A stretch of 64,000 nt of DNA. Source: Methylobacterium sp. E-045. GTDB lineage: Bacteria > Pseudomonadota > Alphaproteobacteria > Rhizobiales > Beijerinckiaceae. Below are positions 8,985 to 18,558 of the stretch, in pieces (position 1 is the first letter of the stretch; every line of letters starts with the position of its first letter). Location: assembly GCF_022829685.1 (NCBI RefSeq), contig NZ_JAKSYE010000054.1, positions 124,001-188,000 of the forward strand. The letters are read 5' to 3'. The position numbers were made by a program, and so were the translations under genes. The notes beneath the pieces were generated by a model. It saw only the letters and a list, made by a program, of their open reading frames with translations, did no database searches and was not told the DNA's origin.

Positions 8985-9881
8985 TCAGTGGACGAACTCG
9001 CTCGCCCCGTAACCCTGCAGGTAGAGCAGCGCGGTCAGGTCGCCGTGGTCGATGCGGACGTCCGCCGCCGCCGCGACCTTGGGCTTGGCCCGGAACGCCA
9101 CGCCGAGGCCCGCCTCGCCGAGCATGTCGAGGTCGTTCGCCCCGTCGCCCACAGCCAGCGTGTCCGCGCGGTCGAGGCCGAAGCGCGAGCGCAGGGCGAT
9201 GAGCGTCGCGCGCTTGGTCTCCTTGCCGACGATGGGCTCCAGCACCTCGCCGGTGAGATGGCCGTCCTTCACCCCGAGGGTGGTGGCGTGGGCCTCGTCG
9301 AAGCCGATCGTCGCCGAGATCGGTCCCGTGAACAGGGTGAACCCGCCGGACACCAGACAGGTATGGGCGCCGTTGGCCTTCAGCGTGCGGACGAGGGTGC
9401 GGCCCCCAGGGGTGAGGGTGATGCGATCCCGGATGAGGTCGTCCACGACGCCGACCGGCAGGTTGCGCAGGAGGGCGACACGCTCGCGCAGGGCCGGTTC
9501 GAAGGCGATCTCGCCGCGCATGGCCCGCTCGGTGATGGCGGCGACGCGGTCCTTCAGGCCGATCGTGGCGGCGAGTTCGTCGATGCATTCCTGTTCGATC
9601 ATGGTGGAATCCATGTCGGCCAGGAACAGCCGCTTGCGGCGGTGGGCGCCGGCCACCTGAACGGCGACGTCGAACGGTTCGGCGGCGAAAGCCGCCCGCA
9701 GCCGCCGCGCCATCGCGGGAGCCTCCTCCCCGGAGCCCGGAAACAGGATCTCGGCCGCCACCTCGCCGTGGAGGATGCGCGGCTGATGCTCCGTCCGAAG
9801 AACGGAACGGGCCTCCGCCAGGACCGCATCGGTGATGGCGGGCCGGCTCTCGTTTGCTATCAGGGTCGCGACGAGGGTCAT
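8985..9881 (-). CDS. serB: Phosphoserine phosphatase
   Basis: Catalyses the last step of serine synthesis, hydrolysing phosphoserine. The HAD-family catalytic motif DMDST has the nucleophile at Asp89 and the acid/base at Asp91; motif II is LVSGGFT and motif IV is GDGANDLDML. The N-terminal about 85 residues form the ACT-like regulatory part seen in longer SerB proteins; total length is 298. I prefer the ATG at 9881 by family comparison (MTLVATLIAN); a GTG at 9896 is possible, and neither has a good Shine-Dalgarno. In a serine-cycle methylotroph this enzyme would also bear on one-carbon metabolism, but that is inference. Confidence 0.95.
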   Translation of the reverse strand: MTLVATLIANESRPAITDAVLAEARSVLRTEHQPRILHGEVAAEILFPGSGEEAPAMARRLRAAFAAEPFDVAVQVAGAHRRKRLFLADMDSTMIEQECIDELAATIGLKDRVAAITERAMRGEIAFEPALRERVALLRNLPVGVVDDLIRDRITLTPGGRTLVRTLKANGAHTCLVSGGFTLFTGPISATIGFDEAHATTLGVKDGHLTGEVLEPIVGKETKRATLIALRSRFGLDRADTLAVGDGANDLDMLGEAGLGVAFRAKPKVAAAADVRIDHGDLTALLYLQGYGASEFVH

Positions 9882-9899
9882 CGGGGGAGTGTCCACGCC

Positions 9900-10853
9900 T
9901 TGCCGCCGGTCACGGACGGATCACACAGACAGGCGCCCCCGGCGGCGATCCTCATCGCAGGGCCCACCGCCTCGGGCAAGTCCGGCCTTGCGACGGAACT
10001 CGCGCGCCGTCACGACGGCGTGGTGGTCAACACCGATTCCATGCAGGTCTACGCCGACCTGCGACGGTTGTCGGCGCGGCCGAGCGTCGAGGAAGAGGCA
10101 CTGGCGCCTCACCGGCTCTACGGCGAGGTGGATGGAGCGGTGAACTACTCGGCCGGGCATTTCGCCCGCGATGCCGCCCGCCTCCTCGACGGCCTTGACG
10201 GCCGGCTTCCGATCTTCGTCGGCGGCACCGGCCTGTATTTTCGTGCCCTGGAGGAGGGGCTATCGGACCTGCCCGCGGTTCCCGAGGCGATCCGAACCTC
10301 GCTCCGCGCGCGCGCCGAGGACCGTGCTACCGAGCTACTCCATGCCGACCTCGCGGAGGTCGATCCCGCCGGGGCGGACACGCTGCGGCCCACCGACCGC
10401 GCCCGGATCATGCGCGCGCTCGAGATCTTCGCCGCCACCGGGCGGCCGATCTCGGCGTTTCACGGTGAGCGCGTCGCCGGGCCGCTGGCCGGCAAGCGCC
10501 TGGTCAAGCTGTTCCTCGCTCCCGAGCGCGAGACCCTGCGCGGCCGGATCGATCGGCGTTTCCTCGCCATGATCGAGGGCGGCGCCCTCGACGAGGTTGC
10601 GGCGCTGAGGGAACGCCGCCTCGATCCGCTCCTGCCTATCATGCGCGCCCACGGGGTGCCGGGCCTCATCGCCCATCTCGACGGGACGATCCCCCTCGCC
10701 GAGGCGATCCAACGCGGCCAGGGCGATACGCGGCGCTACGCCAAGCGGCAATTCACCTGGTTCCGCCACCAGATGGGCGAGGACTGGACCTGGACCGATC
10801 CCGACGCGGCCCTCGCCGTGGCGACCAGCCTCATTTTTCCAGGCGGGCGATGA
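9900..10853 (+). CDS. miaA: tRNA dimethylallyltransferase
   Basis: Transfers a dimethylallyl group to A37 of tRNAs that read UNN codons. The P-loop GPTASGKSG lies at the N-terminus, followed by NTDSMQVYADLR and the FVGGTGLYFRAL segment; 317 residues, normal for the family. No in-frame ATG exists near the P-loop; the likely start is TTG at 9900, preceded by GGGGGAG at 9883-9889. The start is 18 bp from the divergent serB start, so their promoters must overlap each other's coding DNA. The 3' end overlaps the convergent dehydrogenase gene by 23 bp. It lies away from hfq. Confidence 0.93.
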   Translation: MPPVTDGSHRQAPPAAILIAGPTASGKSGLATELARRHDGVVVNTDSMQVYADLRRLSARPSVEEEALAPHRLYGEVDGAVNYSAGHFARDAARLLDGLDGRLPIFVGGTGLYFRALEEGLSDLPAVPEAIRTSLRARAEDRATELLHADLAEVDPAGADTLRPTDRARIMRALEIFAATGRPISAFHGERVAGPLAGKRLVKLFLAPERETLRGRIDRRFLAMIEGGALDEVAALRERRLDPLLPIMRAHGVPGLIAHLDGTIPLAEAIQRGQGDTRRYAKRQFTWFRHQMGEDWTWTDPDAALAVATSLIFPGGR

Positions 10854-11697
10854 GGCTCGACGTGTCCCAGCGGTTGCCGCCCATGGCCTGCACGTCGGCA
10901 TAGAACTGGTCGACGAGGGCGGTCACCGGGAGCTGGGCGCCGTTATGCCTTGCCTCCGCCAGCAGGATGCCGAGATCCTTGCGCATCCAGTCGACGGCGA
11001 AGCCGAAATCGAATTTTTCAGCATTCATGGTCCGGCCGCGATTTTCCATCTGCCAGGACCCGGCCGCGCCCTTCGAGATCACGTCGAGCACCGCATCCAC
11101 GTCGAGTTCGGCGCGCTTGGCGAAGTGGATCGCCTCCGACAGGCCCTGAACGATGCCGGCGATGCAGATCTGGTTGACCATCTTGGTGAGCTGGCCGGAG
11201 CCCGCCGGTCCCATCAGGCGCGAGGCCTTGGCGAAGCTCAGGATCGCAGGCTCGACCTTGGCATAGGTGGCCTCGTCCCCGCCGCACATCACGGTGAGCG
11301 CCGCGTTCTCGGCGCCGGCCTGCCCGCCGGAAACGGGAGCGTCGATGAAGCCGAGGCCGCGCCCCGTCGCAGAACGTGCCAGTTCGCGCGCCGCCTCGGC
11401 GGAGGCCGTGGTGTGATCGACGAAGATCGCGCCCGGCTCCATGCCGGCGAAGGCACCATCCTCACCGAGGGTGACGCCGCGCAGGTCGTCGTCGTTGCCG
11501 ACGCAGGCGAAAACGATCTCCTGACCCACCGCCGCCTCGCGGGGCGTCGCCGCGAAGGCGCCGCCATGGGCCGTGACCCAGGCTTCCGCCTTGGCCGTCG
11601 TCCGGTTGTAGACGGTGACGGCGTGACCTTTTTTGGCGAGGTGACCCGCCATCGGGCCGCCCATCACGCCGAGGCCCAGGAACGCGACCTTCGCCAT
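10831..11697 (-). CDS. NAD(P)-dependent beta-hydroxyacid dehydrogenase (3-hydroxyisobutyrate dehydrogenase family)
   Basis: A 288-residue cytosolic oxidoreductase. It has the N-terminal dinucleotide-binding motif FLGLGVMGGPMAGHL, the substrate-binding signature FIDAPVSGGQAGAENAALT and the catalytic lysine region GQLTKMVNQ. The substrate could be 3-hydroxyisobutyrate, tartronate semialdehyde or glyoxylate/succinic semialdehyde; sequence alone does not decide. The second of two adjacent ATGs was chosen because GGAG lies seven bases before it; the first is at 11700. The neighbours give no pathway context. Confidence 0.88.
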   Translation of the reverse strand: MAKVAFLGLGVMGGPMAGHLAKKGHAVTVYNRTTAKAEAWVTAHGGAFAATPREAAVGQEIVFACVGNDDDLRGVTLGEDGAFAGMEPGAIFVDHTTASAEAARELARSATGRGLGFIDAPVSGGQAGAENAALTVMCGGDEATYAKVEPAILSFAKASRLMGPAGSGQLTKMVNQICIAGIVQGLSEAIHFAKRAELDVDAVLDVISKGAAGSWQMENRGRTMNAEKFDFGFAVDWMRKDLGILLAEARHNGAQLPVTALVDQFYADVQAMGGNRWDTSSLIARLEK

Positions 11698-11772
11698 CAT
11701 CCGTCTCCATCCGTCACGAGGTTTGCGGCGGGTCTAGAGTCGATGACGGGAAGGGTCAAACGCGAGACGGCC

Positions 11773-12807
11773 TCAGCCGCCGGTGACGCTCATGTGGCGC
11801 GGCACGGCGGCCGGGCGGGCGCGCTCGATGACGAAGTCGTGGCCCTTGGGCTTGCGTGCGATGGCATCGGTGACCGCCTGCGTCACGAGGGCGTCGTCCG
11901 GCGAGGCGCGCAGGGCATGGCGCAGGTCGGCGGCATCCTCCTGGCCGAGGCACATGTAGAGCTTGCCGGTACAGGTGAGGCGGACCCGGTTGCAGCTCTC
12001 GCAGAAATTATGGGTCAGCGGCGTGATGAAGCCGAGCCGTCCGCCGGTCTCGGCGATGCGAACGTAACGCGCTGGTCCGCCGGTCCGGTCGGGCAGGGGC
12101 ACCATGGTGTAGCGCTGCTCGAGGCGGGCGCGGGCGACGGAGAGGGGCAGGAACTGATCGGTGCGGTCGCCCTCAACCTCACCGAGCGGCATGACCTCGA
12201 TCAGGGTCATGTCCATGCCGTCGCCATGGGCCCAGGCGATCATGTCGGCGATCTCGTCCTCGTTGACGCCCTTCAGCGCCACGGCGTTGATCTTGACCTT
12301 GATCCCGGCCTTGCGCGCTGTCTCGATCCCGTCGAGCACGACCTTCAGGTCGCCGCGCCTCGTGACGGCGCGGAACTTGTCGGGGTCGAGGGTATCGAGG
12401 GACACGTTCACGCGCTTCACGCCGAGATCGGCGAGTTCCGGGGCGAAACGGCCGAGCTGCGTCCCGTTGGTCGTCATCGTCAGCTCTTCGAGAGCGCCGG
12501 TGCCGATATGGCGGGATAGCCGCCGGAACAGGTGCATGATGTCACGGCGCAGGAGCGGCTCGCCGCCCGTGATCCGAAGCTTGCGCACGCCCCGGTCGAT
12601 GAACACGCCGCAGAGCCGGTCCAGCTCCTCGAGGGTAAGCAGATCGCGCTTGGGCAGGAACTTCATGTCGTCCGACATGCAGTAGACGCAACGCAGGTCG
12701 CAGCGATCCGTCACCGAGATGCGAAGATAGGTGATCGCACGCTGGAAGGGGTCTATCAAAGGAGCCGGCGCCCTCGATGCGACGCGTTCGGCTAAGGCAA
12801 CACCCAT
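11773..12807 (-). CDS. moaA: GTP 3',8-cyclase, molybdenum cofactor synthesis
   Basis: A radical-SAM enzyme that converts GTP to 3',8-cyclo-GTP, the first step in molybdopterin synthesis. The SAM-binding 4Fe-4S motif CDLRCVYCM is near the N-terminus; the second cluster is bound by [21 protein letters not shown] near the C-terminus, and the chain ends in the required double glycine (SVTGG). The ATG at 12807 gives 344 residues, typical of the family; an upstream ATG at 12870 is possible but unsupported. No other moa genes are adjacent. Confidence 0.96.
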   Translation of the reverse strand: MGVALAERVASRAPAPLIDPFQRAITYLRISVTDRCDLRCVYCMSDDMKFLPKRDLLTLEELDRLCGVFIDRGVRKLRITGGEPLLRRDIMHLFRRLSRHIGTGALEELTMTTNGTQLGRFAPELADLGVKRVNVSLDTLDPDKFRAVTRRGDLKVVLDGIETARKAGIKVKINAVALKGVNEDEIADMIAWAHGDGMDMTLIEVMPLGEVEGDRTDQFLPLSVARARLEQRYTMVPLPDRTGGPARYVRIAETGGRLGFITPLTHNFCESCNRVRLTCTGKLYMCLGQEDAADLRHALRASPDDALVTQAVTDAIARKPKGHDFVIERARPAAVPRHMSVTGG

Positions 12808-12981
12808 GGGGAACTCGAGACTCGGGCCTGGGGAAACGTCCGGAGCGTGGTCGCGCGATGAACCTAGCATGTCGGGCATATGAGGCGCGACGGCGGATAG
12901 GGCAAGCAGGCTGGGGCGCATGCCCCCCGCGCTCTACACATATATTGCATCCAATTCGGTTTCGGGCATGAGATTTCCAGC

Positions 12982-13461
12982 ATGAGCCAGCATCACGCCG
13001 ATCCCCACGCCACCGGCCGGCAGGTCGCTCCGCCCGAGCGGTGGCCCACCGAAATCCGCCTGTCCGGCGACAAGCGGACGCTCAACGTCTCCTTCGAGGA
13101 TGGCGGCAAGTTCGCCCTGCCCGCCGAGTACCTGCGCGTGTCCAGCCCCTCGGCGGAGGTGCAGGGCCACTCGCCGTCGGAGCGCAAGGTCATCGGCGGC
13201 AAGCGCGACGTGGTGATCCTCTCGGTGGAGCCGGTGGGCAACTACGCCGTGAAACTGACCTTCGACGACATGCACGATACCGGCCTGTTCGGCTGGGCCT
13301 ATCTCTACGACCTCGGCCGGGAATACCGGAACCGGTGGGCGACATACCTGTCGGAACTGGAGGAGCGGGGTCTGACGCGGGACCGGAACGGCAAGGCCGC
13401 CAAGCCCGCCGAGGAGCCCGCGGGCGGCGGAAGCTGCGGCAGCGGATGCGGCTGTCACTGA
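12982..13461 (+). CDS. DUF971 (GBBH-like N-terminal) protein with Cys-rich tail
   Basis: A 159-residue cytosolic protein. The central about 90 residues match the DUF971 fold (WPTEIRLS, LPAEYLRVSSPSAEVQGH, VGNYAVKLTFDDMHDTG, GLFGWAYLYDLG). The C-terminal tail ends CGSGCGCH, a plausible metal-binding cluster. The family is often found near moaA or Mrp-type iron-sulphur genes and has been linked to iron-sulphur protein assembly; here it is divergent from moaA, 174 bp away. The molecular role is not established. Confidence 0.85.
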   Translation: MSQHHADPHATGRQVAPPERWPTEIRLSGDKRTLNVSFEDGGKFALPAEYLRVSSPSAEVQGHSPSERKVIGGKRDVVILSVEPVGNYAVKLTFDDMHDTGLFGWAYLYDLGREYRNRWATYLSELEERGLTRDRNGKAAKPAEEPAGGGSCGSGCGCH

Positions 13462-14049
13462 AGGCTTTCACGGGGCACTGACGGAAGGCAAGGCACCTCC
13501 GTGGAGGGGGCCGGCCTCATCGCGCGCCGCCCACCCGTTCGATGCATCGGATGTGGAGCGGGCGCTCGTCGGCTCTCGTCCGCAGCGCCACGAGGCTCAG
13601 GGGCGGAAGGCTCCGTCGCGAGGGCGTGCGCTTGCCTCGTCACGGAGTGCGGACCCGGTTCCCGCACGCCCGCCGATGTCCACACCATCGCCCCCGTCTG
13701 CAAGACGCGCCCATGGACGGCGCGACTGACGGGCCGCTTGCGCCGGCCTTCGGCCAGCCGATCGCACGGGCATGAGTGTTTGGAGCGGTGATCGAGCGGC
13801 ACCTCGCGGCAAGCTGATCCACCAGCCAGTTCTCATGGGAATCCGCGACCATCCGGACGAGGCACGCAGGCCGATACCGAAATCTGCCGCGCCGTTCGAT
13901 GGGATCCCGCGAGGCGCTTACGTTCCCTTGGTCGCCGGCTCGTGCCGATCGCCCGCGTGTCGTGAGACCGCTCAAATTCGCTCGAATTCCGCAACGCTTA
14001 TTCGAAGGGAGATGCCTATCACTCGCGTCGAAGATGAGGCGGAAAACCC
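13462..14049. other. Intergenic stretch, no confident gene
   Basis: A 588-bp stretch between the DUF971 gene and the diguanylate cyclase. Several GC-rich frames of 77-159 codons cross it on both strands, but none resembles a known family or has a good ribosome-binding site, as expected of high-GC background. I see no tRNA-like cloverleaf or terminator. The promoter for the diguanylate cyclase is presumably near its 3' end, where A+T content rises (about 13970-14049). Confidence 0.5.
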
Positions 14050-15180
14050 TTGAGCGACAGTGTCCTGTATCCCGCCCCGGGTCATCCTGCCCTTCGATGG
14101 ATTGCCGAGATCGGCGCACATCTTCCAGACAAAGTCCAACGGCGGATGCGATCGGCGTTCTACGTGTCCACCGGGCCGCTTTTGATCGGATCTCTGAACT
14201 CGACAGTGGTCGCCGGCGTTGCCTGCATGCGCCTGCAAAACCCGGTTTTTGCGGTCCTGGCCGTCCTGGACATTGTGCTGCTCTGCTGCCGGATGGCCTT
14301 CCTCAGGCGCACCCGCGCGCCCTCAGGTCCGATATTCGCAACCGGACTGATCTGGGTATCGATTCAAGCGGCGACGACGTGGATCGTCGTCTTTTCCGGC
14401 GATATCGCCTTGACGGTCATCGTGCTCGCCTCTGCACTGGCGACAATCGGAGGCATCATCAGTCGCAACTTCGCAGCGCCACGCTACGCGATGATCCAGG
14501 TCATGGTGCTGGACCTCGGCTTCAAGATCCCATTCTCACTGATGCATCCCGAGTTCATCCCACTGATTGCTGGGCAAACGATTGCCTTCGTCCTGGTGAA
14601 TGTCGGCATCATCAACCAGCATCGGACGATGACGATCCGGGCCATACGCGGCGAGCTGGACAATCGTCAGATGGCGGTCACCGATCCTCTCACCGGACTC
14701 CTCAACCGGAGGGGCCTCGAAGAAGCGTTCGACCGCATGGCGTCGCCGATCGAAGCGCGCGCTCTCCTGTACCTCGACCTCGATGGATTCAAACAGGTCA
14801 ACGACCGCCTGGGACATGCCGCCGGCGATGTCCTCCTGCACGAGGTCGGTCAACGCCTGCGCGAAACGGTGGGCGCCGATCACACGATCTGCCGTCTCGG
14901 CGGCGACGAGTTTCTGGTGCTGCTGGATCGGTTGGACCCCTTGCATACGCGCTCGCTCGCTGCCCGGATCATCGCGACGATCGCGGCGCCCTACCGGATC
15001 GAACCCGGGGTTCTCGCTCGCGTCAGCGTCAGCGTCGGTGCCGTCTGCCAGTGTGAGCCGACGGAACCGCTGACCACCATGATGATGAGCGCAGACCGCG
15101 CCCTTTACGCCGCGAAAGCAGCCGGCAAGGGGCGATGTGTCGTCTACGAGAAGATCCGGCCGGCCCGAATGGCCGGTTGA
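14050..15180 (+). CDS. Membrane-bound diguanylate cyclase (GGDEF)
   Basis: Makes the second messenger cyclic di-GMP from two GTP. The first about 200 residues contain five or six hydrophobic helices and no recognised sensor domain; the GGDEF domain starts near TDPLTGLLNRRG and carries the intact motif RLGGDEF. The RxxD inhibitory site normally five residues before GGDEF is absent (the segment is VGADHTIC), so product inhibition may be lacking. The 376-residue frame starts at TTG 14050, the first possible start after an in-frame stop; a shorter start at residue 34 would remove part of the N-terminus. No EAL domain. Confidence 0.88.
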   Translation: MSDSVLYPAPGHPALRWIAEIGAHLPDKVQRRMRSAFYVSTGPLLIGSLNSTVVAGVACMRLQNPVFAVLAVLDIVLLCCRMAFLRRTRAPSGPIFATGLIWVSIQAATTWIVVFSGDIALTVIVLASALATIGGIISRNFAAPRYAMIQVMVLDLGFKIPFSLMHPEFIPLIAGQTIAFVLVNVGIINQHRTMTIRAIRGELDNRQMAVTDPLTGLLNRRGLEEAFDRMASPIEARALLYLDLDGFKQVNDRLGHAAGDVLLHEVGQRLRETVGADHTICRLGGDEFLVLLDRLDPLHTRSLAARIIATIAAPYRIEPGVLARVSVSVGAVCQCEPTEPLTTMMMSADRALYAAKAAGKGRCVVYEKIRPARMAG

Positions 15181-15398
15181 CGTCCGAGGAGGATCGGACG
15201 GTGGTCGACCCTTGCCCGACGCCGCCGGGCGGAGCCGAGGGCGTGCGCCCTCCGCTCGGCCGTACGGTGACGGACCGGAGGATCGTTGTCCCCTCGAGGT
15301 AGATGCTGGCGCCACGTCGGCTTATGAGCGCGGGGCCGTTCCGGGACGTCCACCGTCCGGGAGCGGCTCCGGCAACCGTTTCCGAAAGCCCTCGATCA

Positions 15399-16745
15399 AT
15401 GCAAGCACGAGGCGGCACACCGACACCCGCCACCAGCCGCCGCATCCTGGCCCTGGCCCTGCCGATGACGCTGGCCAACGTCACCACCCCGCTCCTCGGC
15501 TTCGTCGGGGCGGCGGTGATCGGGCGCCTCGGCGATCCCGCGCTTCTCGGCGCCATGGCGCTGGGGGCGGTGATCTTCGATGCGGTGTTCTGGTCCTTCG
15601 GCTCGCTGCGCATGGCGACGGCGGGGCTCACCGCCCAGGCCGTCGGCGCGCGAGATGCCGCGGAGATCGACCGGATCCTCGCGCGCTCCCTGGCGGCGGG
15701 CCTTCTCGTCGGCTTCCTCATCACGGCGGCCCAGGTGCCGATCGCCGCCGGGGCCTTCGCGCTGAGCGGCGCCAGCCCGGCGGTGATCGCGGGGCTGGCC
15801 ACCTATTTCCACATCCGCATCTTCGCGGCGCCCTTCACCCTGGCGAACTATGCCATCCTGGGCTCGGTGCTCGGACGAGGGCGGACCGATCTCGGCCTGC
15901 TGCTGCAGGTCGCCATCAACCTCGTCAACATCGCCCTCACCCTCGTCCTCGTATTGTGGGCCGATCTCCGCGTCGCGGGCGCCGGCATCGCCACCCTCCT
16001 GGCCGAGGCCGCCGGGACCGCCCTCGGTCTCGGTCTCCTGGCCCGTCTCGGTTCGCGGCCGTTCTCGGTACCGTTCCGCGTCATTCGCGATCCGATGGCG
16101 CTGGCGCGGATGCTCTCCGTCAATGCCGACGTGATGATCCGGACCCTGCTCCTCGTCGGCGCCATCGCCCTGTTCTCGGCGCTCGGCGCCCGGTCGGGCG
16201 ACGTGGTCCTGGCGGCCAATGCGGTGCTGTGGAATCTCTTCCTCATCGGCGGCTTCTTCCTCGACGGGTTCGCCACGGCGGCCGAAACCCTGTGCGGGCA
16301 GGCGGTGGGCGCTCGCGACGAGGCCGGGTTCCGCCGGGCGGCCCGGCTCAGCCTGATCTGGTGCGTCGCCTTCGGTCTGGCGGTGGCGACGCTGTTCCTG
16401 ACGTTCGGCGCGGCCTTCATCGATACCGTGACCACGAGCCCGGAGGTGCGCGAGACGGCCCGCGCCTATCTCGTCCCCGCCGCCCTCGCGCCCCTCGTGG
16501 CCTCGGTGCCCTTCGCCTATGACGGGATCTATATCGGCTCGACCTGGACTCGGGCGATGCGCAACCTGATGATCGCGGCCACCGGCATCTATGCCCTCGC
16601 CATCGGCCTCGCCCATGCGGGCGGTTACGGCAATATGGGCCTCTGGCTCGCCTTCCTGACGCTGCTGGCCGCGCGCGGCGCCAGCCAGGCTTTGGCCTAT
16701 CCGGGCCTCGCCCGGCGGACCTTCGCGAGCCCATCCGCCGCCTGA
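15399..16745 (+). CDS. MATE-family efflux transporter (DinF-like)
   Basis: A 448-residue inner-membrane protein with about 12 hydrophobic helices, of the multidrug and toxin extrusion family that exports substrates using Na+ or H+ gradients. Family features include ALPMTLANVTTPLLGFV in helix 1, AVIGRLGDPALLGAMALG, and the internally repeated half starting near residue 230. The ATG at 15399 (MQARGG) fits the family length; the open frame extends about 30 codons further. The substrate is not predictable. Confidence 0.87.
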   Translation: MQARGGTPTPATSRRILALALPMTLANVTTPLLGFVGAAVIGRLGDPALLGAMALGAVIFDAVFWSFGSLRMATAGLTAQAVGARDAAEIDRILARSLAAGLLVGFLITAAQVPIAAGAFALSGASPAVIAGLATYFHIRIFAAPFTLANYAILGSVLGRGRTDLGLLLQVAINLVNIALTLVLVLWADLRVAGAGIATLLAEAAGTALGLGLLARLGSRPFSVPFRVIRDPMALARMLSVNADVMIRTLLLVGAIALFSALGARSGDVVLAANAVLWNLFLIGGFFLDGFATAAETLCGQAVGARDEAGFRRAARLSLIWCVAFGLAVATLFLTFGAAFIDTVTTSPEVRETARAYLVPAALAPLVASVPFAYDGIYIGSTWTRAMRNLMIAATGIYALAIGLAHAGGYGNMGLWLAFLTLLAARGASQALAYPGLARRTFASPSAA

Positions 16746-16854
16746 TCGTCGCGCCTGACGGCTTCCGTTCAGCTTGACGCCGGTAAGGTGCGACCGTCTC
16801 ACCTGCCGGGACGCGGAAACGGGCTTGGCCCGCGCCGCCCCATCGGAGTCCTCC

Positions 16855-18072
16855 GTGCCCTACTCGACCCTCGCCGACGTCGCCCCCGGGATCGACACGT
16901 CGCCCCGCTTTCCCAACGCGGCCCCTGACACCGTCATCGCCATCCCGGTCCGCAACGAGGCCGAGCGGATCGAGGCCTGCCTTCGCGCCATCGACGCGCA
17001 GGAGGGCGTGCGGCCGGGCAGCCTCGGTCTATACCTGTTCCTCAACAACTGCACCGACGGCACGGACCGGATCGTGGCCGATTTCGTGCAGACGATGTCG
17101 ATCCCCGTCCGCGTCCGCTGCGTCACCTTCGAGGGAGCCCATGCCGGCTGGGCCCGGCGCGCCGCCATGGATGCCGCCGCCGAATGGATCGGCCCCGACG
17201 GTACGGCCGGAACGATCCTGACTTCGGACGCCGACAGCCGCGTCCCCGCGGACTGGGTGGCCCGCAACCTCGCGCCCCTGGACGCCGGCGCGGATGCCGT
17301 GGCCGGGCGTATCCAGATCGACGAGGACGAGTGGGCGGCCCTGCCCCAATCCCTGCGCTCGCGCGGCAAGCTGGAGGACGCCTACAGCGACCGTCTCACC
17401 GAGCTGGAAGCGCGGATCGACCACGACCCGCACGATCCCTGGCCCTGCCACCGCACGACGATCGGCGCCACGCTCTCCGTCCGGCTCTCGGCCTACCGGC
17501 TGGTGGGCGGCATGCCGATGATCCCCCTCGGCGAGGACGGCGCCTTCGTGGCGGCCCTGCTCCAGCACGGATTGAGGGTCCGGCACGCCAAGGACGTGGT
17601 CGTCACCGTATCGGGGCGTTTGGTCGGCCGGGCGCCCGGCGGCGTCGCCGATACGATCCGGGCCCGGTGCGAGATCCCCGACAGCCTCTGCGACGCCCGC
17701 ATGGAAGCGGTGCCGCGAGCGCTCTACCGTTATCTGTGGCGTCGTCGCCTGCGCCGCCTCCACGCCACGGGGTGCTTGGCCACCACGCAGGCCTGGTCCC
17801 GCAAACTGGGAATCCCGGGGGCGGATGCGGCCCGGATCGCCCAGCAGCCCCTCGTCGGCCTCGCCGTCGCCGAGATCGAGCGTGTCAGCCCCAGGCTGGT
17901 CTATCGCCCCCTCGGGCCGAAGCAGCTGCCCCGCCATATCCGCGCGGCGTCCCTTGTCCTCGCCGTGCTGCGCGCGGCCTCGGCCCTGCGCGGCCGTCTT
18001 CCGTCCGCCGCTCCCGCGTCTGCCCTGCTGCCGGAGGCGAAGACCATGGCGGGCGATCCCGTCTCCCGCTGA
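16855..18072 (+). CDS. Family 2 glycosyltransferase
   Basis: A 405-residue GT-A type transferase. It opens with the nucleotide-sugar binding segment AIPVRNEAERIEACL and has FLNNCTDGTD and the acidic metal-binding motif TSDADSR; a long helical C-terminal part includes IPLGEDGAFVAALL. The start is GTG at 16855, with GGAG six bases upstream; a TTG at 16774 would add 27 unsupported residues. There is no membrane anchor of the usual GT2 polymerase type, and no polysaccharide operon around it, so the acceptor is unknown. Confidence 0.75.
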   Translation: MPYSTLADVAPGIDTSPRFPNAAPDTVIAIPVRNEAERIEACLRAIDAQEGVRPGSLGLYLFLNNCTDGTDRIVADFVQTMSIPVRVRCVTFEGAHAGWARRAAMDAAAEWIGPDGTAGTILTSDADSRVPADWVARNLAPLDAGADAVAGRIQIDEDEWAALPQSLRSRGKLEDAYSDRLTELEARIDHDPHDPWPCHRTTIGATLSVRLSAYRLVGGMPMIPLGEDGAFVAALLQHGLRVRHAKDVVVTVSGRLVGRAPGGVADTIRARCEIPDSLCDARMEAVPRALYRYLWRRRLRRLHATGCLATTQAWSRKLGIPGADAARIAQQPLVGLAVAEIERVSPRLVYRPLGPKQLPRHIRAASLVLAVLRAASALRGRLPSAAPASALLPEAKTMAGDPVSR

Positions 18073-18101
18073 CACTTCGAGAACCGGCCGAAGCCTTGCG
18101 C

Positions 18102-18461
18102 TCAGATCGGCCGGCCGGCGATTCCCAGACCGACCTTCTCGCCGCCCGGCGTGAGGATGCCGTGCTTCAGGATGGCCTCTTCGAGGTCGTCGAAGGCCTT
18201 CGTCAGGTGGGCTTTGGCTGTGGCGATGGACGAGTCGCGCGGCCGGGGCTGCGCGGCCATGAGACCGGTGAGGTCGTCGGCGCTTTCGAGAACGACGCGG
18301 TGAAGGTTGCGGATCGTGGGGTCGGGCTCGACGAACCGGAGGGCATAGTCCGTCCAGCGGCGCAACTCGCCGGACAGGTCCTCGCTGGCCGAGGCATAGG
18401 CCTCGACCTTCCGCCGGGCGTTCGCGAAACTGGTTCCGATGTCTTTACGGAGCTGCGCCAT
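18102..18461 (-). CDS. Conserved-looking small helical protein, function unknown
   Basis: A 119-residue protein predicted to be almost wholly alpha-helical and soluble (no signal peptide or membrane segment), with charged heptad-like stretches such as RKDIGTSFANARRKVEAYA and TKAFDDLEEAILKHG. I do not recognise a family. It lies 98 bp downstream of, and on the same strand as, the DUF2336 gene and could be cotranscribed with it. Confidence 0.6.
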   Translation of the reverse strand: MAQLRKDIGTSFANARRKVEAYASASEDLSGELRRWTDYALRFVEPDPTIRNLHRVVLESADDLTGLMAAQPRPRDSSIATAKAHLTKAFDDLEEAILKHGILTPGGEKVGLGIAGRPI

Positions 18462-18558
18462 GAGATCGACTCTTGCTTCAGAGCATCATGAAAAAACGGG
18501 GGGTCGCTGATCGTCCGGCGCTGCGCCGGTTCCACGCATGCGGGCGGAGACGGGCCGA

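Noticed and set aside
13640..14119. A 159-codon minus-strand frame in the DUF971-diguanylate cyclase spacer
   Set aside because: Overlaps the start of the cyclase gene, has Arg-rich shadow-like composition and no motifs.
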